64,000 bases of DNA from Chitinophagaceae bacterium. Lineage in GTDB: Bacteria > Bacteroidota > Bacteroidia > Chitinophagales > Chitinophagaceae. A program made the position numbers and the translations under genes. The notes below the pieces were generated by a model. The model searched no databases, had not been told where the DNA came from, and saw only the letters and a program-made list of their open reading frames with translations. This document shows positions 63,986 through 64,000 of this stretch, in pieces (position 1 is the stretch's first letter; every line of letters begins with the position of its first letter). Location of the stretch: NCBI GenBank assembly GCA_016708765.1, contig JADJFD010000003.1:62001-126000 (forward strand), given 5' to 3'.

Positions 63986-64000
63986 ATGAAGGCAGTTATT
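63986..64000 (+). CDS. Possible start of a divergent gene (cut by window end)
   Basis: ATG at 63986 begins MKAVI before the window ends. It lies 39 bp upstream of arfB and is divergent to it. Five codons are not enough to identify anything. Confidence 0.25.

Noticed and set aside
1..64000. CRISPR arrays, prophage, insertion sequences, tRNA or rRNA genes
   Set aside because: No regularly spaced direct repeats, transposase or integrase motifs, or recognisable tRNA/rRNA sequences were seen.

Overview
The window reads as chromosomal DNA of a Bacteroidota bacterium, most likely a Chitinophagaceae-like member. The evidence is low-GC coding sequence, a gldKLMN type IX secretion (T9SS) cluster plus gldB, a SusC/SusD pair, a protein with a T9SS C-terminal sorting domain, promoter -7 boxes of the TAnnTTTG type, few Shine-Dalgarno sites, a moxR-DUF58-bat cluster and an ECF sigma factor beside a two-membrane-spanning protein. 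No tRNA, rRNA, CRISPR array, prophage or insertion sequence was recognised. No gene-free stretch exceeds about 275 bases.

Layout. 1-1063: 3' end of a YyaL/SSP411-type gene. 1212-6076: gldK-gldL-gldM-gldN. 6351-8749 (minus): uvrC and a lipoprotein. 8906-10976 (minus): ECF sigma factor and a putative dual membrane-spanning anti-sigma/beta-barrel protein. 11078-14986 (minus): TonB receptor, PepSY membrane protein and haem-binding-domain protein, a probable haem/iron locus. 14998-26639: housekeeping genes (gpmI, nadC, SUI1 factor, CDGSH protein, icd, apaG, desaturase, gldB, nadE). 27251-32168: moxR, DUF58, BatD-like, BatA, rsgA. 32348-43144: small conserved genes, gamma carbonic anhydrase, flippase, metallo-hydrolase, a 1.1-kaa propeller/barrel protein, dgkA and a DUF5686 outer-membrane protein. 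43141-57320: a long glycerol/glycerophosphodiester locus. 57456-63947 (minus): a giant T9SS cargo protein, a class III aminotransferase, a di-haem peroxidase and arfB.

The most system-like region is 43141-57320. A DeoR/GlpR-type repressor is divergent from glpD. After glpD, on the same strand, come SusC, SusD, a DUF5689 lipoprotein, a calcineurin-type phosphoesterase, an SGNH/GDSL hydrolase, a glycerophosphodiester phosphodiesterase, glpK and glpF. This looks like a self-contained route that imports a glycerol-phosphate-containing molecule across the outer membrane, strips it in the periplasm, takes up glycerol and oxidises glycerol-3-phosphate. A perfect 16-bp palindrome lies in the divergent control region.

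Two dispersed repeat families occur. One is a short GC-rich hairpin found five times at or within the 3' end of a gene and always in the same orientation to that gene. The other is a repeat of about 55 bp with four copies. Five conserved genes (gldK, the haem-binding gene, icd, the DUF5686 gene and the GDSL gene) each carry one single-base frameshift in or beside a short homopolymer, which points to consensus errors rather than gene decay.
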